Shown here: piece by piece, positions 1 to 8,288 of the stretch | Layout: each line of letters starts with the position of its first letter | Numbering within the stretch: position 1 is the first letter of the stretch | Assembly: GCA_000980375.1 (NCBI GenBank) | Contig: LARD01000009.1 | Location: 62,001-126,000 of the forward strand | Origin: Clostridium sp. K4410.MGS-306 | Lineage (GTDB): Bacteria; Cyanobacteriota; Vampirovibrionia; Gastranaerophilales; Gastranaerophilaceae | Length of the DNA stretch: 64,000 nucleotides | Direction of reading: 5' to 3' | Program-made: the position numbers and the translations under genes | Notes under the pieces: model-generated | Seen by the model: the letters and a program-made list of their open reading frames with translations, nothing else | The model's database searches: none | What the model was told of the DNA's origin: nothing

Positions 1-140
1 AACGATACTATTTGCAAAAGTTTGTTGCAACAAAAACCCTTAACCCGGCATTTGCTTTTGAAACAACATATTCCACACAGGAATTCGAGCATATAAAGTC
101 ACTTTTGCTCCCCTGTGTTAAAGAGGTTTTTGTGCGTTAA
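1..140 (+). CDS. 3' end of an unidentified protein (partial)
   Basis: The frame beginning at base 3 is open from the window edge to a TAA at 138-140 and encodes 45 residues ending in KEVFVR. The other two forward frames close within about 40 to 100 bases. The composition looks protein-like (aromatics, balanced charges, no low complexity), so I read it as the C-terminus of a gene that starts outside the window. I do not recognise the family. It lies on the same strand as the secreted protein 51 nt downstream and may share its transcript. Confidence 0.5.
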   Translation, partial: RYYLQKFVATKTLNPAFAFETTYSTQEFEHIKSLLLPCVKEVFVR

Positions 141-191
141 TACTTTAAATGGCGGGTCGAATTTTGTGAAGTTTTATGCTAAACCATTGTT

Positions 192-848
192 ATGAAGAGT
201 TTGAAATTTTTAATAATTTTTGCGGTTTTATTTTTTATGAACCTTCCTGTGCTGGCTGATGTAATGCCATATTATACCGGGGCAATAAGCAAGCAGACCA
301 TAGGTTTTTTGCAGGTGCCAAAAAGTTTCAGCCTGTATTTGTACCCTCGCTATGATTCTGAAATCGTGGATACCGTAAAATGGACAAACACCTCTGTTGA
401 GTTGAAAAATACGTCCATAGAACCGTCAGGGCTTTTTGCAGCGCAGATTAAAAACAAAAATCTGGCTTTTTGCATGGTTATAGATGAGCAGGATGACTGG
501 TACAAGATAGTTTATGACAAAACAAATAACAAATCCGCATGGATAAAACCCGCAGCAGAAGATGATTTTTGGAGCTTAAGAGAATTTTACTCTTACTTTG
601 GCAGAAGATACGGGCTGTATTACATGAAAAACGTGGACTACAGAAAACGCGGAATCTACAGCGGAGCCGATGCATTGTCTCAAAAACTCGGCGGGTTTAC
701 ACTCATAAAATCCATCCGTTTGAATAAAATCAGCGGAAACTGGGCGCTTGTTACTGTTTCGGACATCGACAGTCTTCCAAAAATAGGCTACATCCAGTGG
801 CGCGAGCAGGATGGCACTATCCTTATTTTTCCCAAACTCGATAAGTAA
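192..848 (+). CDS. secreted protein with SH3-like domains, unknown function
   Basis: This 218-residue protein opens with a Sec signal peptide: a basic start (MKSLK), a hydrophobic core to about residue 20, and a likely cleavage after VLA (residue 22). Residues about 38-120 alternate short beta strands with a closing DDWYKIVYD segment and a WIKP motif, the usual look of a bacterial SH3-like domain that binds cell wall or proteins. A second similar stretch occupies the C-terminus (about 165-218). An in-frame stop at 180-182 fixes the start at ATG 192, although the Shine-Dalgarno is weak. trpS follows 51 nt later on the same strand. The periplasmic or surface location is inferred from the signal peptide; no ligand can be named. 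Confidence 0.7.
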   Translation: MKSLKFLIIFAVLFFMNLPVLADVMPYYTGAISKQTIGFLQVPKSFSLYLYPRYDSEIVDTVKWTNTSVELKNTSIEPSGLFAAQIKNKNLAFCMVIDEQDDWYKIVYDKTNNKSAWIKPAAEDDFWSLREFYSYFGRRYGLYYMKNVDYRKRGIYSGADALSQKLGGFTLIKSIRLNKISGNWALVTVSDIDSLPKIGYIQWREQDGTILIFPKLDK

Positions 849-899
849 CTGCTTTTTTGTTATATAATTTTTCTTGGACATATTTAAAAGGATATGAAA

Positions 900-1922
900 A
901 TGGAAAACAGCAAAAAAGGACGTATTGTTACAGGCATGAGACCTACGGGTAAGCTTCATCTGGGCCATTATCTCGGGGTGCTTAAAAACATGGTTAAACT
1001 CCAGAACGAGTACGAATGTTTCTTTTTTGTTGCAGACTGGCACGCTCTGACCACAAAATTTGACTGCACGCAGGATTTGATACAGAACACAAAAGATGTT
1101 GTCTTAGACTGGCTTGCAGCAGGTATTGACCCTGAAAAGGCTCATATCTATATCCAGTCGCATTTGCCTCAGACAGCTGAACTTCATATCTATTTGAGTA
1201 TGATTACCCCGCAAAACTGGGTGGAAAGAGACCCGACCTTAAAAGACCTTGTAAAAATGATACGCTCGGAAAATGACGACTCCAAACCCAACGTATCTTA
1301 CGGCTTTTTAGGCTACCCTGTTTTGATGTCGGCTGATATTCTTACTTTTAACGTTGATTATGTCCCTGTCGGCATTGACCAGGTTGCACACATCGAGATT
1401 ACGCGTGACATTGCAAGACGCTTTAATAATATTTATAAAACAGAGCTGTTTAAAGAAGCAAAACCCATGCTGACAAATATACCAATGCTCAAAGGTGTGG
1501 ACGGGCAAAAAATGGGTAAGTCTTTCCACAACGATATAAAAATCTCTGATGATGACGAAACAACAACAAAAACAATCATGAAAGCAATAACTGACAGAAG
1601 CCGTGCAAGAAAAGATGACCCTGGCCATCCTGATAAGTGCGAAGTGGCATTTGAATATTGGAAAGCATTTGCGCCGGAAGACAAAGTTAAACAGGTTGAA
1701 TGCGAGTGTATTGCAGGCAAACGAGGATGCGCGGATTGCAAACGCGAGCTTGGTTGTGTAATAAACGAGCAGCTGCGCCCGATTCGAGAACGCAGAAAAT
1801 ACTACGAAGAGCACCCAGAAATTGTTGAAGCAATCATTAAAAAAGGCGATGAAAAAGCAAGAGAAGAAGCTGAAAAAGTGCTCAAAAAAATAAGAAAAGC
1901 AGTAGGGATGTATCAAAATTAA
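900..1922 (+). CDS. trpS: tryptophan--tRNA ligase, iron-sulfur cluster type
   Basis: Class I aminoacyl-tRNA synthetase that charges tRNA-Trp. It has the HIGH-type motif PTGKLHLGHY near the N-terminus, the KMSKS-type loop GQKMGKSF near residue 205, and the expected Rossmann core. Two ATGs compete, at 894 and 900. The AAGGA at 888-892 lies 1 nt from the first and 7 nt from the second, so I start at 900 (340 residues). Counting from the 894 ATG, cysteines 249, 272, 279 and 282 are spaced C-x22-C-x6-C-x2-C. This is the pattern reported for the [4Fe-4S] cluster of Thermotoga maritima TrpRS, which sits near the anticodon-binding region. Two further cysteines (270, 288) flank it. coaBC follows 19 nt downstream. 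Confidence 0.96.
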   Translation: MENSKKGRIVTGMRPTGKLHLGHYLGVLKNMVKLQNEYECFFFVADWHALTTKFDCTQDLIQNTKDVVLDWLAAGIDPEKAHIYIQSHLPQTAELHIYLSMITPQNWVERDPTLKDLVKMIRSENDDSKPNVSYGFLGYPVLMSADILTFNVDYVPVGIDQVAHIEITRDIARRFNNIYKTELFKEAKPMLTNIPMLKGVDGQKMGKSFHNDIKISDDDETTTKTIMKAITDRSRARKDDPGHPDKCEVAFEYWKAFAPEDKVKQVECECIAGKRGCADCKRELGCVINEQLRPIRERRKYYEEHPEIVEAIIKKGDEKAREEAEKVLKKIRKAVGMYQN

Positions 1923-1941
1923 TTTGACAGGAGCAAAAAAA

Positions 1942-3171
1942 ATGCCGCTGACAGGCAAAAAAATTCTGATAGGTATAACAGGCGGAATCGCTGCATATAA
2001 GGTGTGCGAGCTTATTCGCATGTTTAAAAAACAGAATGCCTGTGTCAAAACAGTTGTCACTAAAAGCGCTCTGGAATTTGTTACACCGCTTACATTAGAG
2101 ACACTTTCTCAAGAAAGCGTTTATTACAAACAGTTTGAAACAGAATCTAAAAAACCGGAGCACATTGCGCTTTGCGACTGGGCTGATGTGTTTTTGATTG
2201 CTCCTGCCAGTGCAAATACTATCGGCAAAATTGCAAACGGCATTTGCGACAACCTTTTGACCTCGCTTGCGTGCGCATTTCAAAAGCAGATAATTTTTGC
2301 TCCTGCTATGAATACAGGCATGTGGAATAATAAAGCGGTTCAAAAAAATATTGAAACCCTAAAGTCTTACGGTGCAAGGTTTGTTGACCCTGATTCCGGC
2401 TACCTTGCGTGCGGCACAGAGGGTAAAGGCAGACTGGCTGATTTGAATGATATTTTTGATGCGGTTGTAAATGTACTTCAAAATGCAGATGAAAGTGCTG
2501 ACAATAAATTTTTAAAAGGCAAAAAAGTAGTAATAACAGCAGGCGGAACAAAGGAAAACTTTGACCCTGTGCGTTATATCGGAAATTACAGCTCGGGCAA
2601 AATGGGTGCGGCTCTTGCAAAAAAAGCCTTTGAAGCCGGAGCAAGTGTCACGCTCATTGAGACCACTCCCCTTTTAAGGGACTGCTCTGATTCTATAAAC
2701 ACAGTAGATGTTATCAGTGCAAAAGAAATGCTTGAGGCGGTTAAAGAGGAATTTTTAAATAAAAATGCCGATATCCTCATTATGACAGCGGCTGTTGCTG
2801 ATTACAGACCCGAGACAACAGAGCAGTTGAAAGTAAAAAAAGAAAATACCGACGAATTGACAATAAAGCTCGTAAAAAACCCCGATATATTAAGTGAAAT
2901 GTGCAAACTCAAAAAAGAAGGCATGCAGATTGTGGGTTTTTGCGCAGAGACAAATGACCTTATTGAGAACGCAAAAGCAAAAATCAAAAGAAAAGGCTGC
3001 GATTGGCTGGTTGCCAACGATGTATCAAGAAAAGATACAGGATTCTCCAGTGACTTCAACGAAGTTTATGTCTTGGACAAAAATCTCAATATTGTTAAAA
3101 TAGATAAGGACACAAAAGAAAATATTGCGTCAAAAATACTGGAGCAGATATGGCAAAAACAAGCGAAATAA
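1942..3171 (+). CDS. coaBC: bifunctional phosphopantothenoylcysteine decarboxylase / phosphopantothenate--cysteine ligase
   Basis: Catalyses two successive steps of coenzyme A synthesis. The N-terminal CoaC flavoprotein domain (about 1-180) shows GITGGIAAYK, the conserved His74, the PAMNTGMW substrate loop (121-128) and the catalytic Cys157 in LACGTEGKG. The C-terminal CoaB domain (about 190-409) carries AGGTKE (200-205), N215 with SSGKMG, MTAAVADYRP (281-290), KVKK (297-300) and VKNPDIL. The frame is open from a TTG at 1924, but AGGAG at 1929-1933 sits 8 nt before ATG 1942, so I start there (409 residues). The 3' end overlaps the next gene by 22 nt, which suggests coupled translation. Confidence 0.96.
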   Translation: MPLTGKKILIGITGGIAAYKVCELIRMFKKQNACVKTVVTKSALEFVTPLTLETLSQESVYYKQFETESKKPEHIALCDWADVFLIAPASANTIGKIANGICDNLLTSLACAFQKQIIFAPAMNTGMWNNKAVQKNIETLKSYGARFVDPDSGYLACGTEGKGRLADLNDIFDAVVNVLQNADESADNKFLKGKKVVITAGGTKENFDPVRYIGNYSSGKMGAALAKKAFEAGASVTLIETTPLLRDCSDSINTVDVISAKEMLEAVKEEFLNKNADILIMTAAVADYRPETTEQLKVKKENTDELTIKLVKNPDILSEMCKLKKEGMQIVGFCAETNDLIENAKAKIKRKGCDWLVANDVSRKDTGFSSDFNEVYVLDKNLNIVKIDKDTKENIASKILEQIWQKQAK

Positions 3172-3893
3172 TAAAGATTTTAGAGGAATATGCGCCCCCC
3201 GAGCTAGCTGAAAGCTGGGACAATTCCGGATGGCAGGTGTTTTTTGGAAACGATAATACCTCAAAAGTTTTGTTGTGCCTGTCTGTGACGGATGAGGTAA
3301 TAAATCAGGCTGTTGAGCTAGGGTGCAATCTTATTGTGTCTCACCATCCCGTGATTTTTAAACCGCTCAAAGTGATAAAAGACGTAAAAATCATCAAAGC
3401 CATCCAGCGCGGAATTCAGATTTATTCGCTCCACACAAATTGTGATAAAACAAACAGAGGCACAAGCGACCTTATTGCTCAAAAGCTTAACCTTAAAAAA
3501 ACTGCTGTGCTAAATGACTTTGTCAGAGTGGGGCTTGCTTCTTATGAAATGACTTTGGACGAGCTTGTTTCTTTTGTAAAACTGGCTTTTAATGTTGAGA
3601 GAATAAAACTTGTTAACAATGCAAGAAAAACAATGATTAAAACCATAGCAGTCTGCGCCGGTGCAGGGGCTGATTTTATACAGGAAGTTGAAAAATACAA
3701 TATTGACGCTTATGTGACATCGGAAGTAAAATATCATGACGCACTGGATTCTAGACGTGCAGTAATTTTGGATGTAGGTCATTTTGAATCTGAAAAACCT
3801 TTTGTGGAAGAGATAAAAAACCTTCTGGAAAACAAAAAACATAGAATAGAGGTTGTTGTTGCAAAAGAAAAACCCGCATGGGAATACGTTTAA
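3150..3893 (+). CDS. Nif3-like dinuclear metal centre protein (GTP cyclohydrolase I type 2 family)
   Basis: Nif3/YbgI/YqfO family, 247 residues. The metal-binding signatures are all present: SHHPVIF (64-70), HTNCDKTNRGTSD (95-107) and the C-terminal GHFESE (210-215). Family members form toroidal hexamers with two metals per subunit. The annotated GTP cyclohydrolase activity is known only for some members, so the cellular role stays open. The protein is the short form, without the CutA/PII-like insert seen in longer homologues. It overlaps coaBC by 22 nt upstream and the next gene by about 35 nt downstream, so the three are probably one transcript. Confidence 0.9.
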   Translation: MAKTSEIIKILEEYAPPELAESWDNSGWQVFFGNDNTSKVLLCLSVTDEVINQAVELGCNLIVSHHPVIFKPLKVIKDVKIIKAIQRGIQIYSLHTNCDKTNRGTSDLIAQKLNLKKTAVLNDFVRVGLASYEMTLDELVSFVKLAFNVERIKLVNNARKTMIKTIAVCAGAGADFIQEVEKYNIDAYVTSEVKYHDALDSRRAVILDVGHFESEKPFVEEIKNLLENKKHRIEVVVAKEKPAWEYV

Positions 3894-4455
3894 ACTTAAT
3901 ATCCTTGTCATCTGTTTTTTGCTGATGACGGTTTTTTCTTCTGCTGCCAATGCTTACGAGACCGCTCTTATTACCTACCCCGAGTATAATAAAAACTGGA
4001 AACAGGTATATTTTGGCAAACAAGATGACGAAGTAATATCGCAATGGATTCCGTCTTATTCTTATACAAACGACTGGGTCGAGTCAGTTGTTTTCCACGC
4101 TTACAGATGGGCAAAGAGGAATAACTGCTACAAATTTATGTCCAACCTTCTTGCCGGTGCAGCTTCGCGCAACAATACATTCAAAAGCCTAATTCTAAAA
4201 GACCGCCCTGAGGATTCTGTAGCAATCTGGTGTGTGGAAAAAACTCCCGCAATGGCTGCCCAGTGCGAAATTTTGAGGGTTACCTCTTCTTATGAGGGGA
4301 TTGTGTCTATCCATTATGTAAACAAAAATCCCGCATATTTTACCAAATATCTGCAAGAAGACTGGCTCAAAATTATAAGAGACGTAAGAATCTATTACAG
4401 CTACTTCCGCTGGGACAGAGTAACAGGCAAAGAAACATCAGTGCAATTGCAATAG
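3859..4455 (+). CDS. secreted protein, unknown function
   Basis: I do not recognise the family. The mature region (about 170 residues) is rich in aromatics (W, Y, F) and has two cysteines about 17 residues apart (IWCVEK and AAQCEIL). An N-terminal hydrophobic stretch (LNILVICFLLMTVF) followed by SANA-type residues reads as a signal peptide cleaved before YETAL. There is no ATG upstream of the signal; three TTG codons lie at 3853, 3856 and 3859. The AGAGG at 3848-3852 favours TTG 3859, 6 nt away. The start overlaps the Nif3-family gene by 35 nt, pointing to coupled expression. I infer a periplasmic or exported location; the exact start is uncertain. Confidence 0.65.
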   Translation: MQKKNPHGNTFKLNILVICFLLMTVFSSAANAYETALITYPEYNKNWKQVYFGKQDDEVISQWIPSYSYTNDWVESVVFHAYRWAKRNNCYKFMSNLLAGAASRNNTFKSLILKDRPEDSVAIWCVEKTPAMAAQCEILRVTSSYEGIVSIHYVNKNPAYFTKYLQEDWLKIIRDVRIYYSYFRWDRVTGKETSVQLQ

Positions 4456-4487
4456 CAAATAATTTTGTTCACAGGTTTAAAAATAAT

Positions 4488-5345
4488 ATGTCATTTGTTG
4501 CAAAAATATATGCAAATATTACAAAATCAAAACTTTCTGACCTTGCAAAAAAATCTGTGGAAAGAATTAAAAGTGTTGAAGAAGAAAATGTTTTTCATTC
4601 CAAAACTCTTGAAGAATTGTTCACTGAAAAATACGACTACAAAGGTTCAGAACCTGATTTAATTTATGTAAAAAATCTTTTGACCAATGAGCCCGAGGCA
4701 GTGAGAGTTAAGATTGAAATCAAACCAAACAAAAAGTTTACTTTTTTTCAGGAACTTTATATGCTATTTGATAACAACGGCACAAAAATAGGCCAAAAAG
4801 ACTTTTCTTACAGGAGAATGCCCGACGGAAAATATGTAATGTATTCCGGCGAAATGGATAATTTTTCAAAAATATACGGCGGAGTAGGAATAAGACTCGA
4901 CCAAATGCATATAGAAAGAGCTATGCAGCTTGGAGTGGATTCTATTCCGAGAGAGGCTCTTCCTAAAGCAACACTTTACCATACAAAAATGGGTTTTCTT
5001 CCAATTGAGAAAAAATTAGTTCAACTAAAAAGTATTAATCAGGTCAAAAATTTTACGGAAGCAGAATTTTGCTATAAAGCAAAGTCTATACCGTTACACG
5101 AATTTGAGCCTGTAATCGTGCAAAAGGGGACAAAATTTTATATAGACGTAAATAAAACACAAACTTTAACAAACCTGAAAATGTGTAAACAACAGATTGA
5201 AAAAACAGGATTTCGACGTATTTTGCATCTGGACAGCACATATGCAAATTTAACTTTAAGCGGTCAAGAATTGTTAAGGTGGAAGGAAATCATAAAAGGT
5301 CATGAAATCTTACCAAAGCTAAGTTTTATTCTTCCAAAGTTTTAA
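4488..5345 (+). CDS. unknown protein with a faint GNAT-like segment
   Basis: A 285-residue soluble protein with no signal peptide or membrane segment. Residues 130-170 ([20 protein letters not shown], then [14 protein letters not shown]) resemble the acetyl-CoA-binding loop and the final 'LY.k.GF' strand of GNAT N-acetyltransferases. The resemblance is weak and the first GNAT motifs are not evident. The N-terminal 45 residues are predicted helical and charged. The ribosome-binding site is poor (AGG about 12 nt upstream), so translation may depend on the preceding gene. Its stop codon interleaves with that of ruvB on the other strand (5342-5345), a tight convergent end. Confidence 0.6.
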   Translation: MSFVAKIYANITKSKLSDLAKKSVERIKSVEEENVFHSKTLEELFTEKYDYKGSEPDLIYVKNLLTNEPEAVRVKIEIKPNKKFTFFQELYMLFDNNGTKIGQKDFSYRRMPDGKYVMYSGEMDNFSKIYGGVGIRLDQMHIERAMQLGVDSIPREALPKATLYHTKMGFLPIEKKLVQLKSINQVKNFTEAEFCYKAKSIPLHEFEPVIVQKGTKFYIDVNKTQTLTNLKMCKQQIEKTGFRRILHLDSTYANLTLSGQELLRWKEIIKGHEILPKLSFILPKF

Positions 5346-6424
5346 AACAGGCTTGTTTGTCCGTTGTCGTCTTTAGGCACTTTGTACCCGAGCAGCCTGT
5401 AGCCTTCGGGTGAAATCTTTCTGCCGCGCGGTGTTCTCTGGATTATGCCTTCCTGTAAAAGATACGGCTCATAGACATCTTCGATTGTGCGGGCGTCTTC
5501 GCCGAGAGCAGCAGCTAATGTTTCTAACCCTACGGGGCCGCCATCGTATTTTTCTATAATGAGGGTTAAAAGAGCCTTGTCTGTTGCATCAAGACCGTTG
5601 TCATCTATGTGGAGCGTGTTGAGCGCGTCTATGGCGGTGTCGTTTGTTATTTTTCCGTCTGCTCTGACCAGAGCGTAATCTGCAACACGCTTCACCAGCC
5701 TGTTTGCAATACGCGGTGTGCCTCTTGAACGGCTTGCAATAACTTTTGCTCCATCGGCATCTATTCCTATTTCAAGGATTTTTGCTGTGCGTGACACCAC
5801 CTGTGACAGCTCTTCCACTGTGTAAAACTGCAATCTGTGTATTATGCCGAAACGGTCTCTTAACGGGCCTGACAGCTCTCCGGCTTTTGTGGTTGCACCA
5901 ATCAGTGTAAACTTTGGCAAAGGTACGCGAAGAGTCTTTACAGTCTGCGCTTTTCCTGTTGTCATGTCAAGGAAAAAGTCTTCCATTGCAGGGTATAGGA
6001 TTTCTTCCGTTACTTTGTTCAGCCTGTGGATTTCGTCAATAAACAAAATATCACCGTTTTTTAGTGACATAAGTATGCCAATGATATCTCTTGGCCGCTC
6101 CAGAGCAGGCGCAGAGGTTATTTTGATGTTTGCTTCAAGCTCGTTTGCAATAACAGAAGCAAGCGTTGTTTTACCCAGTCCCGGCGGGCCGTAAAAAAGC
6201 AGGTGGTCCAGCTGTTTGTTTCTTTTTTTTGCAGCTTCTATAGAAATTTTGAGCGTGCTTTTAAGAGCGCTCTGGCCGATGTATTCATCCAGCTTTTTGG
6301 GGCGGATGTTGTTTTCAAAAGATTTGTCAAAAGCGATTTCTTTTGTCTCAAGGTTTTCGCTTTTTGCTTTTTTGTTTATATCAAGGGGCTTTTGCCTGTT
6401 GTCGTCATCCGAGATAATTGCCAC
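5342..6424 (-). CDS. ruvB: Holliday junction branch migration ATPase RuvB
   Basis: Motor subunit of the RuvABC resolvasome, which drives branch migration of recombination intermediates. The AAA+ core shows Walker A GPPGLGKT (79-86), Walker B with DEIH (130-133), sensor motif GATTKAG and the RuvB signature [10 protein letters not shown]. The C-terminal winged helix ends near [17 protein letters not shown]. An extra 30-residue charged N-terminal extension precedes the [11 protein letters not shown] start of the core. The start is GTG 6424, supported by AAGGA 6 nt upstream on the minus strand. ruvA and ruvC are not nearby. Confidence 0.97.
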   Translation of the reverse strand: MAIISDDDNRQKPLDINKKAKSENLETKEIAFDKSFENNIRPKKLDEYIGQSALKSTLKISIEAAKKRNKQLDHLLFYGPPGLGKTTLASVIANELEANIKITSAPALERPRDIIGILMSLKNGDILFIDEIHRLNKVTEEILYPAMEDFFLDMTTGKAQTVKTLRVPLPKFTLIGATTKAGELSGPLRDRFGIIHRLQFYTVEELSQVVSRTAKILEIGIDADGAKVIASRSRGTPRIANRLVKRVADYALVRADGKITNDTAIDALNTLHIDDNGLDATDKALLTLIIEKYDGGPVGLETLAAALGEDARTIEDVYEPYLLQEGIIQRTPRGRKISPEGYRLLGYKVPKDDNGQTSLF

Positions 6425-6455
6425 GGTTTGTCCTTAATTTTATTGAATGTTTGAC

Positions 6456-6495
6456 CTGTCTTACAGGAGATTCCGAAACGAGTTCGGAATGACAG
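6456..6495. repeat. short composite palindrome, dispersed-repeat type
   Basis: Between ruvB and kdsB there is an inner 8-bp perfect inverted repeat, ATTCCGAA (6470-6477) and TTCGGAAT (6483-6490), around a 5-nt loop. Outer arms CTGTC (6456-6460) and GACAG (6491-6495) can also pair, leaving a one-sided bulge. On the minus strand it reads CTGTCATTCCGAACTCG and onward, like the 'GTCATTCCGA' intergenic repeats that are widespread in bacterial genomes. There is no T-tract, so it is not a typical terminator. Confidence 0.6.
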
Positions 6496-6550
6496 AAGGT
6501 TTGTAATATAATTATAGCAGAATTGAAATTAAATAACGAAGGTGTTAATT

Positions 6551-7279
6551 ATGTCTAAAACCGCAATCATTATTCCGTCACGTTACGCGTCAACAAGACT
6601 TCATGCAAAACCTCTCATCGAGGTTGAAGGCAAACCCATAATCCAATGGGTTTATGAAAAAGCTTCTGCTGTAAAACAGGCGGACGAGGTGATTGTTGCA
6701 ACAGACCATGAAGAAATTTATAACTGTGTAAAAAATTTCGGCGGTACGGTCGAAATGACCCGCGCTGACCATAAATGCGGCTCGGATAGAATTGCAGAAG
6801 TTGCCTCAAGACACCCTGAAATGGAGTATATTGTAAACCTTCAAGGCGATGAACCCATGATTACACCCGAGAGCATTGACAGTGTAATAACAGCTCTGAA
6901 AACAGGCGAAAATGCTGATATTGCAACACTTTTGAGAATAATTGAAGACAAAGACGAAGTTGAAAACCCTAACCTTGTAAAATGCGTTATAGACAACAAC
7001 AATTTTGCTTTGTATTTTTCCCGTTCAAAAATTCCTTACGAAAGAAACTTTGACGAAGCTGTATTCTACGGCCACATCGGCCTTTACGGCTATAAAAGAG
7101 AAGCTCTTTTCAAAATGACCTCTGCGCCTCAGACAATGCTTGAGAAAACAGAAAGCCTTGAGCAGTTGAGAGCGCTCCAGTCAGGCATGAGAATCATCAC
7201 TTCTGTTGTAAACTTCAAACCCATCGGAATTGATACAAAAGAGGATGTGGAAGAGTTTAAAAAAGCTTTGAATAAATAA
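6551..7279 (+). CDS. kdsB: 3-deoxy-manno-octulosonate cytidylyltransferase (CMP-Kdo synthetase)
   Basis: Activates Kdo with CTP for transfer to lipid A, so the organism probably makes LPS. Family signatures are clear: IIIPSRYASTRLHAKPL at the N-terminus (nucleotide-binding loop), VATDHEEI, CGSDRIAEV, NLQGDEP, YFSRSKIPYER, GHIGLYGY and LEKTESLEQLRAL. The frame is open from GTG 6542, but GAAGG at 6538-6542 is 8 nt from ATG 6551, so I start there (242 residues, typical for the family). TATAAT at 6507-6512 could be a -10 element. The other Kdo genes (kdsA, kdsC, waaA) are outside the window. Confidence 0.95.
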   Translation: MSKTAIIIPSRYASTRLHAKPLIEVEGKPIIQWVYEKASAVKQADEVIVATDHEEIYNCVKNFGGTVEMTRADHKCGSDRIAEVASRHPEMEYIVNLQGDEPMITPESIDSVITALKTGENADIATLLRIIEDKDEVENPNLVKCVIDNNNFALYFSRSKIPYERNFDEAVFYGHIGLYGYKREALFKMTSAPQTMLEKTESLEQLRALQSGMRIITSVVNFKPIGIDTKEDVEEFKKALNK

Positions 7280-7316
7280 ATCGCAAATTTTTAGATTTAC
7301 GGTTTTTATTGGAAAT

Positions 7317-8288
7317 ATGAAAATCCAAGATATTTCTAATCCATACGATAAAAACCTCTTATTCCCCGGCAAAAACAGAGTTTTTTGCAATGCAGACATT
7401 TCTTGCTCGGACACTGTTTCTTTTAAGGCAAAAACTCCGGAGCTTTATCGCAGAATGGATGGCTGGTGCAATTTTTTCTATGATAAAAGCGGTCTGAAAA
7501 AAGAAATAACTGAAAAAATACCTCTGTTTAAAAATAAAAAATTTACTTTTGATATGTACAAAAAACTTTCTGATGAAGAAAAAAACTATTTGCGCACTCA
7601 AATAAAAAAGCCCTACCTAAAAGATGAATATCTGATAATTGAGGCAAAGCGAACAATTGAAAACGATGCTAAATTTTTTGTAAAACTATCTAAAAGACTT
7701 AAAAATATTATGGATAAACAGTATCCCCAAGGTTGGACGCTAGTGTCGATAGGTGCTTCTCCGGCAATTTTTGCACAGATATTAAAACATCTCGGAGCAG
7801 ATGCAAAAATTGTTCCGTTTTCAAAACGTTTAAAAAGAGATCCTGCTTTTGATAGTATAAATTTTGACAAATATTTTAACGAAGTCGGACTAACAAAAGA
7901 TTCCTTTAAAGAAAAAAAACAAATGATCTACACTGATTTTGTCAGTGGAGGTGAAACAATCAGAATGTTTGAAAATCTTATAAAATCGACCGGCAGATAT
8001 AGAAAAGAAGATAGGTTTGAAGATTTTTTAAGTCTTTTTGGACTAAATCTGAATGTGCATGAAGAGGAGCTTTTAAATGAATTTTTCTTTAATAAGAGTC
8101 AGATAAAATCATATTCCGCATGTCCTTATATGAATTCTGCTATAAGATGTGAAAATATTTTGCAGCTCGATAAACAATTTAATTGGAATTTTGCATCAAA
8201 ACTTATGAATTTTGCTTTTATGGATAATATCGAAAAGGCAAAAAATTCTTTACCTGCAAGAATCTTGCATTTTTACCGGATTTGCTAA
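7317..8288 (+). CDS. unknown protein with phosphoribosyltransferase-like motif
   Basis: A 323-residue soluble protein. Residues about 140-171 (WTLVSIGASPAIFAQILKHL) and IYTDFVSGGETI (204-215) resemble the core strand and the PRPP-binding loop ('vvvDD.isTG.T') of type I phosphoribosyltransferases. The loop has an aromatic in place of the second acidic residue, so activity is uncertain. The N-terminus contains SFKAK at 35-39, a short motif that recurs in four other unknown proteins of this window. The gene lies 37 nt after kdsB and may be cotranscribed; it ends next to the convergent response-regulator gene. I cannot name a substrate or role. Confidence 0.65.
   Translation: MKIQDISNPYDKNLLFPGKNRVFCNADISCSDTVSFKAKTPELYRRMDGWCNFFYDKSGLKKEITEKIPLFKNKKFTFDMYKKLSDEEKNYLRTQIKKPYLKDEYLIIEAKRTIENDAKFFVKLSKRLKNIMDKQYPQGWTLVSIGASPAIFAQILKHLGADAKIVPFSKRLKRDPAFDSINFDKYFNEVGLTKDSFKEKKQMIYTDFVSGGETIRMFENLIKSTGRYRKEDRFEDFLSLFGLNLNVHEEELLNEFFFNKSQIKSYSACPYMNSAIRCENILQLDKQFNWNFASKLMNFAFMDNIEKAKNSLPARILHFYRIC

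Noticed and set aside
1308..2060. A 250-codon open frame antisense to trpS and the start of coaBC
   Set aside because: It is rich in Cys, Phe and His with no domain, and lies opposite two strongly supported genes. It is the mirror of AT-rich codon usage, as are similar antisense frames at 576-1043, 24434-23874 and 26056-25517.
4465..4662. A 65-codon forward frame ahead of the 4488 gene
   Set aside because: It overlaps the better-composed 285-residue frame, is Leu/Lys-rich and has no ribosome-binding site.
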